From positions 435,979-456,844 of the forward strand of contig BJOX01000128.1 in the NCBI GenBank assembly GCA_009731375.1: a stretch of DNA of 20,866 nucleotides, given 5' to 3'. How positions within the stretch are numbered: position 1 is the first letter of the stretch; the number at the start of each line of letters is the position of its first letter. Shown here in pieces: positions 8,148 through 17,585 of this stretch. Below the pieces are notes generated by a model. It saw only the letters and a list, made by a program, of their open reading frames with translations, ran no database searches and was not told the DNA's origin. The stretch is from Paulinella micropora (taxonomy: Eukaryota; Cercozoa; Imbricatea; Euglyphida). The translations under genes and the position numbers were made by a program.

Positions 8148-8372
8148 TTAACTCCCGCTTTTTCCCTCTTCTTTAATTATATTATTATAAATTGCTTCTC
8201 GTTGCTTATCTGATAGCGGTAAGCGGTAAAGGATATTTTCAGGTTTTCTAAAAATGTTGGGGTTTCTATTCACTAAGTTCTGAGTTATGCGGATTTGGTC
8301 AATTTCCTTTCCTAGCCGTTCTAGTTCCTCCAGTTGTTGCTCGTCTTTGCTTTTTTCTTTTTTATTTTCCAT
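8148..8372 (-). CDS. Small charged protein, unknown
   Basis: 74 codons, Lys/Glu-rich N-terminal coiled-coil-like segment (EQQLEELERLGKEIDQI), then a Pro/Arg segment (RKPENILYRLPLSDKQ). No family recognised. It starts 10-20 bp from a TATAATATA box shared with the divergent plus-strand gene at 8399. Confidence 0.6.
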   Translation of the reverse strand: MENKKEKSKDEQQLEELERLGKEIDQIRITQNLVNRNPNIFRKPENILYRLPLSDKQREAIYNNIIKEEGKSGS

Positions 8373-8398
8373 CTTATATTATACCGCGGATAAAAAAA
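8373..8398. promoter_or_regulatory. Divergent AT-box promoter
   Basis: 26 bp between divergent ATGs, containing CTTATATTATACC. It reads as TATAATATA on the minus strand, 6 nt or so before the 8372 start. The same box precedes other genes here. Confidence 0.5.
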
Positions 8399-10109
8399 AT
8401 GCCACACGAAAAACCATTTTTTACGTATTATAACAAAATTAGACACGAACATAAGTATTTGTTGGATGAAGCAGATGCTGATTGGGCTGAACAAGTTAAT
8501 GAAGGCATCAATAGTCAAGCCCGCGAGAGGCTTAGAGCGGATAGATTGTTGGATGCTTCAACAAGAAGGGGGAATACTATGGAGGATTTAAAAGATAAGA
8601 TTAGTGCGTTGGACAATAAGCAAAGTATTTATGCAAACATGAATTACGATGAACTGAAAGCACACCTCCAAGATGACGGCATTGATATGAAAGAATTTGA
8701 AAGAACACGGAACTGCCCCCCTGAACGAACAAATGATTGAAATGCGAAAATTAGCAATGGCTACCGATAAATATGATATAATGCACATAGAAGACAATAT
8801 CCAGCAAATGAAGCGTGATATAGCACAATTGGTAAAACAAGAATATAAAGAAGAAGACTTAAAACGATTAACCGATAAGGGCTTAACGTATATGAAAAAC
8901 AAAGGCAAAGCGGACAAAACTCGCGTAATACGAAGAGAGGATAGAAAGCAAGCGGAGCAGGATTATAAGGAATGGAAAGAAAACCGAGAAGAGTGGGAGA
9001 GAAAACACCCAGATGATGCTTTAATAGAAGCACAGATAGGCGACGAACACAAGATGCTTGTGCCACGAATAGGTAATGACCCCCGAAGCGTAGAAAGATT
9101 TGTTGATGCTATTATTAGAAGCATTCAAGAGATAATTATGAGTCCCAGACTTAATAGATTACTTAACCTTGCTACAGGTTTTGGGCGATATGGTGTGAGA
9201 AGGCTAGCGTGGGGGCAGATATTGAGATTAGTTGCCAACAATCCACAACTACGTGCGATGAATGTTGGATTACTTGGAAGAAGAAGAGCAGATGCTTTCA
9301 ATGCCCTTTTGCTAACACTGGCGAGAAATGAAATGCCACAGGGCTTACCTCCGCCTAATCCTCTTTTGATCGCAAGCGGACAGCAAAGAATAGGTGATTA
9401 TGTATTAAGAGAATATGCGAGCAGATTAGCCACTAGAATAATGTCTTTAAATGCGTGGGGCGCATTTAAAACAGGCGTAGAGACTATGACGGTTCTCGGT
9501 CTTGGAAAAGCACTTAAAGAAATATATAGAACATGGTCTGCTCAACCAGACGCTCTCATTAAGTTGGAAGAAGAACGAATTCATACCGAGGGAAGTAATT
9601 ATAATGGCGGGGGCACACGAGTGGAAAGCCGTCTTCAATTAGAAGATAGAACTCGTGGCAAATTTCCTTACATTCTCCCAGCAGATGCTTTGGACTTGGT
9701 TGCTTTTGAACATGATTTATTGTATGCGTCAGGCGACAAGAATGTCCAAGACTTTGCCGATAAACGATACTTTGAAAGGATCACCAATATGAGTGATTAT
9801 CTAACGAGTAATGGATTGGCTACGGCCGAAGTTGCTAAGAGTATTTTTGACAATTACAACTCAATGTTTTCAAAAGCGGATATATCTAGAATGGCCTTAG
9901 AAGCACAGGGGAGGGCACGTGGCGGAGTATCTTTTTGGGATGCAATGAAGTTTTGGAAAACTATCAAAACCACTCCTCCAGATGCGAAGTATAATGGATT
10001 TATAGGCGATGTAGATAAAACATTGATGTCCATGATTGGTATCATGAAAAATGTGGGCAGTTTTGACAAGGATGCAACATTTAAAACAAGGATGCAACAT
10101 TTAAAGTAA
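8399..10109 (+). CDS. Virion protein with phospholipase A2-like domain, frameshifted
   Basis: The first frame runs 8399-8740, the second about 8697-10109; they overlap at a likely single-base slip around 8695-8700. Together they make about 570 codons. The N-terminal third is highly charged and helical. The C-terminal part holds a calcium-loop-like NYNGGGTRVESRL, then DLVAFEHDLLYAS and FADKRYFERI. This is the H-D-xx-Y plus downstream D order of the parvovirus VP1/group-X-like PLA2 fold, with catalytic His-Asp in FEHD. In parvoviruses such domains breach the endosomal membrane; the same role during entry is an inference. The frame ends inside a 20-bp tandem duplication (10066-10105), and coding-like sequence continues in frame 2 to about 10170, so the true C-terminus is probably longer. 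Confidence 0.65.
10066..10105. repeat. 20-bp tandem duplication
   Basis: Two exact adjacent copies of ACAAGGATGCAACATTTAAA. Since 20 is not a multiple of three, the duplication shifts frame and creates the stop at 10107. It could be a mutation or an undetected contig overlap. Confidence 0.9.
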
Positions 10110-10173
10110 ATAAAGTAGCCAATCCTGCTACATTCATCACACAATATGCGGAACTCGTTGATGGTTTAATAAA

Positions 10174-11453
10174 ATGGTTAAATCGCAAGAAACAGCCGAT
10201 GGTGTGAAAGGATATTCTCTTATCGCGCCAGCAAATGAAACTACAATTAATAATTTTATAGAAAAAATAAATACAATGAATAAAAAAAATACTTCAGCAG
10301 ATATAGAAAAAGATATAAATCTTAGTGTTGAAGTCCCGATCGCATACTCAGACAATATGGTAGTAGCAGATACTATTGGACTGGGCAATAACTTGCTCAT
10401 ACTTGAGGATAAANNNNNNNNNNGGGCAATAACTTGGCTATACTTGATGATAAAGGCGCCCAAACGAGGCACTTAAAGGGATTTGTTAAATCGTTGAGAG
10501 AGAAAACTGGAAAGAAAATTAAACTTTCCAATTATGACGATCCAAAAGTTGGATGGGAAGAGGCCATCAAACAAGCACTAAATCAAGGTGCTAGTATATC
10601 AGACGTAGCAGATGCAGATGATATTTTGGATAAGAGGATTTATCAAGAAATGCGGGGTAAATTGACACAGGAACAAATGGAGCAATTGACAGAACTAGAA
10701 ATAATAGACGAAGAATTTGAAAAGGCAAAACCTAAATATCTAACACCAACACCGCAAACCATGCCACCGCAAACCATGCCACCGCAACCTCAGCCAACAC
10801 CTGAACCAAAACCAATATCAGCACCACAGACAACAGCATTTGTAGAGGAACCTGTTCAACCGCCACAGAATGATTTAAAAGAAGACCCAGATAATGCAAC
10901 AATTAATACCCAAATGGTTGATAGCACGAGAAGTATTGATCAATTGGTTGATAAGATTATGGGAAAATCTCCCGCCGATGAAAGAGAAGACTTAATGGGA
11001 CTTATTAGTTTTCTAATGCCAAGCGACCAAAATGGAGGTATCGGCACTTCACAAACAAACCCACTTATTAAAGGCAACGAACTAAGACGCGATCGCATGC
11101 TAGATACCAAGAATGATTTTGAATCGCTAGATAACACACGTTATGGCAACACAAATAATCACTTTATGTTGAATAGATACAATAGAGCAGTCATCCAGAC
11201 AAGAATGAAAGACAAAAGAGAGTTTCCAAAAATGAAACGAAAACTGACTAGAAACTTCCCTGCTGAAATCCCGCGACAAGTTCAAACTCGTCCAGAAAGA
11301 AAGGATTTTAAACCGCTCGTCAATCCTCCAAGTAATTATGCTTTTGGTAGTCCTTACTCTCCTTATTTCTATAATTATGCTTCACCACCCCAACCATTTG
11401 GTGCTGAATATGATAATTATAGATATAATCCAAACTATTTTCAAAACCCATAA
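10174..11453 (+). CDS. Pro-rich virion-type protein of unknown function, interrupted by a 10-N gap
   Basis: The first frame starts at ATG 10174. A 10-N gap (10414-10423) is flanked by two near-identical 31-bp copies (GGGCAATAACTTG...GATAAA). Downstream the protein continues in another frame to TAA 11453. The N-terminal part is helical and polar; after the gap come a Lys-rich segment, an acidic helix (QMEQLTELEIIDEEFEKA), a Pro/Gln repeat (PQTMPPQTMPPQPQP), and a Tyr/Asn/Pro-rich tail ending in NPNYFQNP. No family recognised. Its place between the PLA2 protein and the packaging ATPase suggests a structural or core protein. It may be the continuation of the preceding gene if another base error lies near 10170. 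Confidence 0.6.
10414..10423. other. 10-N placeholder gap between overlapping contig ends
   Basis: Ten Ns flanked by two copies of the same 31-bp segment differing at three or so positions. This is what remains when two contigs that overlap are joined without merging. Confidence 0.85.
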
Positions 11454-11457
11454 TATA
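11449..11457 (+). promoter_or_regulatory. CATAATATA box before the packaging ATPase
   Basis: It overlaps the stop codon of the preceding gene and lies 7 nt before ATG 11465. The identical nine bases occur at 12392-12400. Confidence 0.5.
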
Positions 11458-11464
11458 GTGAGAC

Positions 11465-12367
11465 ATGCCTAAATCTATACATAAAGGATTAATAGCAAAC
11501 AAGTTGCCACGAAAAACACTTTTGAAGCAGAATCTGGAGAAAACCAACATAGAAAAAGCACACGAGGAATTTACCATTGACAGGCCAGTAATAACAGAGT
11601 TAGATAGCAAAAAACCGCCCAAATTTAAGAATGACTTGGAAATACAACCAATTAAAACACAAAGAGATGGTGTTGAATTGCTTCCTATTCAAAAAGAAGG
11701 AATATTGCCAGCAATGGGGACTATGGTTATATGTGCGAGCACTGGTGGAGGCAAATCAGTTATGATTTGTAATCTACTCGCCAAAAAGAACATGTTGAAA
11801 GGGTTTTATGATAGAATAGTTGTCTTTTGCTTAAGTCCGTGCCCGATTTTAGAAGACACTCTTAAGTTAAAAAAAAAAGACATAATCAAAGAAGATAAGC
11901 CCGAGTTAATGAGAGACATATTAACTAAACAAAAAGAACTGATTAAGACGAAAGGTTTTAAGAAAGCACCAAAAATATTATTGTTATTAGATGACATAGC
12001 ACAGAGTAAAACTTTTCTTAAATCAGAAGTGCTTACCGAGTTGTTTTTCGCTTCAACACATGCTAAAGTGTCAGTCTGGGTAGCAACTCAGAGTTATACA
12101 CAACTCCCACGAAGAGTAAGAATTAATTGCAATTGGATGATTATTTTTAATGGAGTAAGGAGAAGCGAACTTGACAGACTGGCAGATGAATATGAAAGTC
12201 CTTTTCTCACCAAAAAGGAATTTTACAATATGGTTAAATATGCCACAGCAGAACCTTATTCGTTTCTAGCAATTAATAATACTGCTAGTGATAGAACAAC
12301 CCAGTTTAGAAAGAATTTCTCTACCATATTACGGCTTAATAAGGATAGAGATATGACGAACTTGTAA
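11465..12367 (+). CDS. A32-like (FtsK-HerA) genome-packaging ATPase
   Basis: 300 codons, intact. Walker A CASTGGGKSV at residues about 90-99, and Walker B ILLLLDDIAQ at about 171-180. A sensor-like WVATQSYTQLPRRVR is followed by a hydrophobic strand and a final GVRRSELDRLADEY. This order and length match the packaging ATPases of PLVs, virophages, polintons and NCLDVs, which pump DNA into preformed double-jelly-roll capsids. The first 65 or so residues are a basic, variable extension. The neighbouring capsid genes complete the standard morphogenesis set. The start is supported by the CATAATATA box 7 nt upstream. Confidence 0.92.
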   Translation: MPKSIHKGLIANKLPRKTLLKQNLEKTNIEKAHEEFTIDRPVITELDSKKPPKFKNDLEIQPIKTQRDGVELLPIQKEGILPAMGTMVICASTGGGKSVMICNLLAKKNMLKGFYDRIVVFCLSPCPILEDTLKLKKKDIIKEDKPELMRDILTKQKELIKTKGFKKAPKILLLLDDIAQSKTFLKSEVLTELFFASTHAKVSVWVATQSYTQLPRRVRINCNWMIIFNGVRRSELDRLADEYESPFLTKKEFYNMVKYATAEPYSFLAINNTASDRTTQFRKNFSTILRLNKDRDMTNL

Positions 12368-12391
12368 AATTAAATTAAATGTTTTTTTTAC

Positions 12392-12400
12392 CATAATATA
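12392..12400 (+). promoter_or_regulatory. CATAATATA box
   Basis: Four bases before ATG 12405 in the sequence CCATAATATATGACATG. It is preceded by a T8 tract that may end the ATPase transcript. Confidence 0.5.
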
Positions 12401-12404
12401 TGAC

Positions 12405-13031
12405 ATGACGGAATCAACTAAATTATACAAAACTTGCTATCATCAGGCAATCGCACTTTGGCATAAACAAAATGCACAAGGAAAATTCGTAACCATTCGT
12501 AAGGGAACGCCCGAATACTTATCAGTAAGGAAGATAGAAGAGGATATTAAGAGTGGTAAGATTAAGTGTCAATTAAAGCCAAAAGTGAGCAAAGTAAGTA
12601 AGAAAAATGAACCACCTATTGCCAGCGGGCAACCAGACCAAGTGCCAGACGAAGCATTGAAAAGAAAGGCTCCAGACATAGCATCGGCGAATAATTCGTC
12701 TCCCGAACCAAATGCAAAACCTGTTGAAATGTCTCCAGCGNNNNNNNNNNCGAAATGTCTCCAGCTCCTAAGGTTGAACAATCCTTACCAAAATCTGTTA
12801 ATCCCACTCCTGTTGCTGTGCCAAAACAAACTACCACAACACCAGCAAGCAAAATAGAAGCAATAACACCAGCAAGCAAAATAGAAGGAAACTCCGCCAC
12901 CAACTAAGGAAGTTGCGCAAACGAGCGACAATGATGTAAATCAAGCCATAGCGGATTTAAAGAAAATGAAAGAGGAAAGAATTACACACAAGAATTTACA
13001 AATTATGAAAAAAATAATTAATGGTAATTGA
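12405..13031 (+). CDS. Small protein with basic N-domain and Pro-rich tail, broken by gap and shift
   Basis: The N-terminal 60 or so residues look folded (YHQAIALWHKQNAQGKFVTI...GTPEYLSVRKIEEDIKSGKI). They are followed by a Lys/Ser/Pro/Glu linker. A 10-N gap (12741-12750) is flanked by a duplicated GAAATGTCTCCAGC, again a contig overlap. Beyond it the linker continues with a 27-bp tandem repeat (12839-12892, TPASKIEA-like units), then a shift near 12890. The C-terminal helix continues in the next frame (QAIADLKKMKEERITHKN) to TGA 13029-13031. Function unknown. The position between ATPase and capsid suggests a virion or assembly protein. Confidence 0.6.
12741..12750. other. 10-N placeholder gap with duplicated flank
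   Basis: Ten Ns between two copies of a GAAATGTCTCCAGC segment, the same signature as the gap at 10414. Confidence 0.8.
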
Positions 13032-13052
13032 TAAAATAATTATTATTATATA

Positions 13053-13451
13053 ATGATTAAAAACACACATGCCTCCAATAGATTGTCTAATGAGTTTATT
13101 AATAAACTCAACGAAGGAAACAGGCCCGCGAGTGATGGGTTTCAATTGAATCAGTTTGAATTGTGGAGTAGTCATGGTGCCCCATTAGTTAATCAACCAT
13201 TGACCGAATTTGGCGACCTTGTCTCACATGAGAAGAGCACTATTCAAAACACATTAACAGACATTTCTGATAACAAAGAAAATGCGGATGTTGTTGATTT
13301 GGACACTGCTGTTAGCAGTTTGGCTTATTTAAAGAAAGCGGTTCAAAATGCTGAGGCAAGAGAGTTTCAATTGACTTCACCACAAGATACAAGACTTGAC
13401 AATATACAAAATTCAGTTGATATTATTAGACAATCCGTTTCAAGTGAATAA
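13053..13451 (+). CDS. Small protein of unknown function upstream of the major capsid gene
   Basis: 132 codons, intact. Polar with a C-terminal helical region (LDTAVSSLAYLKKAVQNAEAREF and LDNIQNSVDIIRQSV), no Cys and no membrane segment. A TTATTATATAATG box runs directly into the start codon. It sits 80 bp before the capsid gene. I recognise no family. Being intact and in the capsid block, it is a candidate minor virion or scaffolding protein. Confidence 0.7.
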   Translation: MIKNTHASNRLSNEFINKLNEGNRPASDGFQLNQFELWSSHGAPLVNQPLTEFGDLVSHEKSTIQNTLTDISDNKENADVVDLDTAVSSLAYLKKAVQNAEAREFQLTSPQDTRLDNIQNSVDIIRQSVSSE

Positions 13452-13531
13452 TTAATTATTTTTAAATTCTATTATTATTTTTTTATTATAGGAACATTGC
13501 GAATTTTACTATCCTACAACCACACAAAAAA

Positions 13532-14944
13532 ATGGAAGGAAAGGATTCTAAAAATACTGAGGAGTTGATGACTCTCAACAACCTCAGATATGAGTTGCCA
13601 GCAAATCTAGCACTCACTGAACAGGGAAGTATCTTTAAGAAGAACTTCTCTGACCAGCAGACTTACACCAGTTCGTCTGGGACTGAAATGATTTTTACAT
13701 TACAGGCAAGCACTGATTTTGTTTATGGAAAGAATTGTTATTTAACATTTGATGTCAAGGCCGACGGGTTGGTTACGACCGCAGGGAATAACTGCGCGAT
13801 TGGTTTTCAAAACACTCCCGCGACTGCTATTTTTGAAAGATTTTTGTTGGAAAGTAAGGACGGTAGCGAACTTGAACGAATTGAAGATTTGAATAAACTG
13901 GTGCGAAATACTCTCCCGTGGCATTATCCTTTTGATTATCGCCGACAGGCACAGATGGCGGGACAACGAGAGAATGTTGAAGTTAATGCTAATATTACCG
14001 ATACTTCGGTTACTGATTTTGCTATTAATACTCCTACAGTCGTTGGCACTGGCCAATACTTAAAAGTTTGTATTCCTCTCCATTTCTTTTCGGGGGTGTT
14101 TAATGAAGAAACTCTCATTCCTCCCTCTCTCATTAGTGGTATGAGGCTTCGTTTGACATTTGCACCACCTCAGGAAGCATTTGCCATTATCGGAAGCACT
14201 GATGGTAAGGTTTCTACTGGGTTTGATGGTTCTGCTTTGACTTACACCGTATCAAATCCAGTTGTAATGTTGGAGACATTTTCTCTTGCTCCCGCCGTCC
14301 AGAGAAATATTATGGAACAGATGGGAAGCAAGGATGGGCTTCCATACACTTATGAAACATATTACAATCAAAAGGCTAATCCGGGCACTTCCGATGATTT
14401 CAATCTTCAAGTGAATAAGGCCGTTGCTCGCGCTCAGTGCTTGTATATCGTAACTCAAAATGTGCTCGCTGACAATGCTGGTATTGATAACCTTGGAACT
14501 GCTCAAATGAATTATAAGCAGTATCAGTGTCGTATTGGTGATTGGTATGCTCCACAACAAAAGATGGAACTTGGAGGAAGCACCGATACTCTGGCCGCCG
14601 TTCAACGAGGATGTGCCGAATTGTATATTAACAATCTTCAAGCGACTATGGGCATTCGCGATGCTTACATGTCTTCATCTGTTTCTCTTGAAAACTTTCG
14701 CAAGTATTATTCTACTTCAGATAAAACAGGACTTACATCTAACTCAGGATTTGCTACCATTATCCAGACACTCAATCAATCGCCACACATTGGAGCATCT
14801 GGTCTTGCGGTTAATAACTCACGAACTGCGGAAGTCACTCTTCGTTATGCGGCCGATTATAACACAGATCGCGCCATCACCGCTTGGTTGAAATATGTTA
14901 AAGTCGCGTCTATCTATCCCAGTAGATGTGTCGTAAAACAATAA
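13532..14944 (+). CDS. Double-jelly-roll major capsid protein (PLV/virophage type)
   Basis: 470 codons, intact, the longest unbroken capsid-block gene. The N-terminus has the pattern of these proteins: a segment like DQQTYTSSSGTEMIFTLQ, then VYGKNCYLTFDVKA, that is a beta-strand pair preceding a YLxFxxK motif. The rest is beta-rich with hydrophobic strands and ends in WLKYVKVASIYPSRCVVKQ. The size fits PLV capsid proteins. It has the expected neighbours, the packaging ATPase upstream and the penton protein directly downstream. It should form pseudo-hexameric trimers of the icosahedral shell. The call is from pattern and context; a structure prediction would settle it. Base composition is less AT-biased than that of its neighbours, as expected for a highly expressed gene. 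Confidence 0.82.
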   Translation: MEGKDSKNTEELMTLNNLRYELPANLALTEQGSIFKKNFSDQQTYTSSSGTEMIFTLQASTDFVYGKNCYLTFDVKADGLVTTAGNNCAIGFQNTPATAIFERFLLESKDGSELERIEDLNKLVRNTLPWHYPFDYRRQAQMAGQRENVEVNANITDTSVTDFAINTPTVVGTGQYLKVCIPLHFFSGVFNEETLIPPSLISGMRLRLTFAPPQEAFAIIGSTDGKVSTGFDGSALTYTVSNPVVMLETFSLAPAVQRNIMEQMGSKDGLPYTYETYYNQKANPGTSDDFNLQVNKAVARAQCLYIVTQNVLADNAGIDNLGTAQMNYKQYQCRIGDWYAPQQKMELGGSTDTLAAVQRGCAELYINNLQATMGIRDAYMSSSVSLENFRKYYSTSDKTGLTSNSGFATIIQTLNQSPHIGASGLAVNNSRTAEVTLRYAADYNTDRAITAWLKYVKVASIYPSRCVVKQ

Positions 14945-14988
14945 AAAAATTTAAAAAATTAAAAATTAAAATATATTCTAATAAAACA

Positions 14989-15786
14989 ATGTCTTTTACA
15001 ATCTCCAACTTAGAAGACGAAAAGCGAACCCGCAAAAATTTCCTCCTTCGTGTCTCCTCAAGTGATAAAACGGAATCAAAATCCACTTCTACTCACAATG
15101 GCCGTTTCGTTGTTGATCTCCCAGCAACTGGTCGTAATATTGATATAATCAGTGCTTATGTCGTTAAGAGTATCTCTATCCCAAATGTTTTCCCAAACAT
15201 ACCGAGTTATGCCAACACTCTCACATTGATTAAAACAACTGGATCGGCTACAAAAACGGCAATCGTAACAGAAAATCAATACACCATTGATACATTTATT
15301 ACCGCCCTTCAAACTGCGATTAATTCAGCAATTACCCCCGACTCCGTAGTTATAACTTTGAACTCCGTTAATAAATTGAATTTCGCTTTCACTGGTGATA
15401 CGTATGCTTTTGATTACGATAATAGCACGATTAGAGACAAGATAGGACTGACTGCCGATATCTCGGCCGCGGCGAGTAGCACAATGCAATCTATCGTGAA
15501 TTTAATCGGTGAAACGGCCGTTTATGTTCATAGTCGTGCATTGAATCAGTCTGGTTTAGTTGAAGCAAATGGTAATTTCTCTGTCGTTGGTAAATGTAAT
15601 TTAGATAAGCCGTTTGGGGTACAATGTTATTTTGAATCGTCAAACGATGTTGCTGATTATGTGCCATTTAATACAACAAAAAGTTTAAGATCTATTGATA
15701 TCGTTATTAGAAATGCTGGCGGTGAAGTTTTGGAGGTTCCTTTGAACTGTGAGGTTAGTATTCTTCTCAAGGCGTATCATGCGTAA
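14989..15786 (+). CDS. Penton / minor capsid protein (single jelly-roll)
   Basis: 265 codons from ATG 14989. The frame is open back to 14926, inside the capsid gene, but the first ATG after the A/T-rich leader is the sensible start. The N-terminal region shows a GRFVVDLPATGRNIDIISAY stretch followed by VKSISIPNVFPNI, the strand-turn-strand pattern of PLV and giant-virus minor capsid proteins. A middle segment on beta-strands (ENQYTIDTFITALQTAINSA) resembles their N-terminal domain. The C-terminus ends in SIDIVIRNAGGEVLEVPLNCEVS-like strands. It is expected to fill the fivefold vertices. It follows the major capsid gene by 44 bp. Confidence 0.78.
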   Translation: MSFTISNLEDEKRTRKNFLLRVSSSDKTESKSTSTHNGRFVVDLPATGRNIDIISAYVVKSISIPNVFPNIPSYANTLTLIKTTGSATKTAIVTENQYTIDTFITALQTAINSAITPDSVVITLNSVNKLNFAFTGDTYAFDYDNSTIRDKIGLTADISAAASSTMQSIVNLIGETAVYVHSRALNQSGLVEANGNFSVVGKCNLDKPFGVQCYFESSNDVADYVPFNTTKSLRSIDIVIRNAGGEVLEVPLNCEVSILLKAYHA

Positions 15787-15799
15787 TAAAAAGAAAAAC

Positions 15800-15810
15800 T
15801 ATAAAATATA
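15800..15810 (+). promoter_or_regulatory. TATAAAATATA box
   Basis: Directly abuts ATG 15811. Same AT-box class as before the other viral genes. Confidence 0.4.
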
Positions 15811-16038
15811 ATGACTTTTATACAAAATTTAGATATACTATTTACATTGATACAAAATATTAACTTACAACGGCAACAACAACATAAACAACAAATCCCC
15901 TGCGGTGCTAATATTGACCAGTTTTACAAATATTTGAAGACAAATCACGCACAACTAACCGAAGAATTAATCAAGGATAAGGACTTTGAATACATAAAAA
16001 AAATGGCCATAGAGATACAAAAAAAAATTGATAAATAA
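15811..16038 (+). CDS. Small protein, unknown
   Basis: 75 codons, intact, with a helical N-terminus (FTLIQNINLQRQQQHKQQ) and a Lys/Glu-rich helical C-terminus (DFEYIKKMAIEIQKKI). No membrane segment, no family recognised. It ends 26 bp before the convergent fiber-like gene; the T9 tract between them (16052-16060) could end its transcript. Confidence 0.6.
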   Translation: MTFIQNLDILFTLIQNINLQRQQQHKQQIPCGANIDQFYKYLKTNHAQLTEELIKDKDFEYIKKMAIEIQKKIDK

Positions 16039-16063
16039 GATAAGATAAGTATTTTTTTTTTGT

Positions 16064-17285
16064 TTAAATCTGGTCTTCAATCCAGTTTAATGAAGCGTAA
16101 ATACTCGCCGTTCCACCGCTTGTATATTGTGCGGATATGGTAAATGTCTTACTTGGTCCTATCTTGATATTATATTGAGACAAATCAATGTATATTGATG
16201 AACCACCAGACAACACATATGTAAATATCACACTTCCGCCCGTTCTTGTAGTTCCTGCCGTATCAACCTCTGCTAACGATGTGTTTGTATCGTAATTTGA
16301 ATAAGAAGGTGTTCCTCCTAATGTGGTATTAAGAATAATTCTCGCGATACATGTTTTAGTGTCCGAATTGCTGATGCATAAATTCTCAAAGTAGATTATG
16401 TTGTAATTCGTTTTGCTGTTGAATGTGGCACGATTTCTAATAGTAAATATGGCATTTTCAGTTGCTCCTATAGTTTTAACATTGTCATACGAATTAGTTA
16501 TAGCAATAGTCCGATCAATAGTCCCTTCAACCGCCAAAAACATGCTAGCAGTTTTCATTACAACGGATCCAAGACTTGACGAATATGCCTTCGCATAAAT
16601 CGCGAACGCCGCTTGATCCAATGATGGAGTAGTAGCAGTGCTCGCGTATTTAATCGCATTAATTATTTCCATTCGTCCAGTTCGCGGGTTTTCAATTTTG
16701 AATGTAATTTGACCACTGCCCAGATATTGAACAACTATTTCAAACACATTCAATTTAGTAAAATCAATCGTAGGGAAGTTTCCAGTATTATTACATTTAT
16801 CAACATTCCATGCATATTGACTGACCACATTTTCCACACTTCCCGCAGTTCTCACAACAGACATTCCCAAACTTGATTGTCTAAAACATAAATTGTCTGC
16901 TGGTGTGCCTATGCCAATATCGCAATTGAAACTATCTGCGGCGATAGATGACGGAAACAATGCGGAAAATCTAGCAACTAAGCCCATGCCACTTCTATAT
17001 TTGGCTCGTTCAATAGTCGTAATCTGTGCCGTTGAATTACCTAAAGCGGATGTCGTTAAAACCGCCATTGAATTAGCAGAGGATACCACCCCGCCATTAG
17101 TCTCCGTTTTGTCAAAGAAACGAGTATGTAAATACATTTTGTAATACTGGAGACAGAGTAGCAGTTCGCAATTCTCCAAAGGCCGTTGTTGGTAAAGCAT
17201 CTTTAATACTATCAATAGATAAAGAAGAAGATGACGATGTAGTTGATGAAGATGGTGTATTCGTGCTTTGACCAAAAAGGTTCAT
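16064..17285 (-). CDS. Fiber/receptor-binding-like protein, frameshifted near its start
   Basis: ATG at 17285-17283 (minus) opens a 57-codon frame with a Ser/Thr/Pro linker (TNTPSSSTTSSSSSLSIDS). At about 17130-17150 the frame passes to the long one that runs to 16064, near a CAAAATG run. The main body, about 350 residues, begins YLHTRFFDKTETNGG and contains YRSGMGLVARFSALFP followed by GIGTPADNLCFRQSSLGMSV. That Arg/Gly/Phe pattern is found in fiber-head-like proteins of giant viruses, PLVs and some phages. The C-terminus (KTFTISAQYTSGG...SLNWIEDQI) is a beta-strand ending typical of the same group. The likely role is a virion surface fiber, different from the S74 fiber at 4412. It shares a 24-bp promoter with the gene at 17310. 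Confidence 0.65.
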
Positions 17286-17309
17286 TTTATATTTTATATT
17301 ATATAAAAT
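17286..17309. promoter_or_regulatory. Divergent TATATTATATAAAAT promoter
   Basis: 24-bp intergenic region made wholly of A and T between divergent ATGs. It contains TATATTATATAAAAT, a near-palindromic AT box that can serve both directions. Confidence 0.5.
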
Positions 17310-17585
17310 ATGCCAATAATAATACATGATTTGCCAAGTGATATAGTTGGACACATAAGAACATTTGTTTATTCAGAAATGTCCCAGCAGAATTATAGAA
17401 AAGAATTTTGCAATATATGTGGCTTATCTCGCACATTCCAGTCGCACCCTCCTATCATAGCAGTTGATATTGATAATGTAGATGGTGTCCAGTTTTTCAC
17501 GATCTTTTCTATTAATTGCTACAGACGAGAGTCTAATATTAGAGCAAGATATGGCGAACCGCCTTTAATCGTTGTTAAGTATTAA
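17310..17585 (+). CDS. Small protein with F-box-like start and CxxC motif, unknown
   Basis: 91 codons, intact. The N-terminus MPIIIHDLPSDIVGHIRTF resembles the first helix of an F-box (LPxDIxxHI). It is followed by FCNICG, a CxxC metal-binding pair, and later HPP and NCYR, which could supply further ligands. The similarity is short and could be chance. If real, it would suggest recruitment of host ubiquitin ligase components. The stop overlaps the convergent recombinase frame by 11 bp. Confidence 0.5.
   Translation: MPIIIHDLPSDIVGHIRTFVYSEMSQQNYRKEFCNICGLSRTFQSHPPIIAVDIDNVDGVQFFTIFSINCYRRESNIRARYGEPPLIVVKY

Noticed and set aside
8588-9066. Minus-strand hydrophobic frames opposite the PLA2 gene
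   Set aside because: They are complements of Lys/Glu-rich helical coding sequence on the plus strand and lack promoter boxes.
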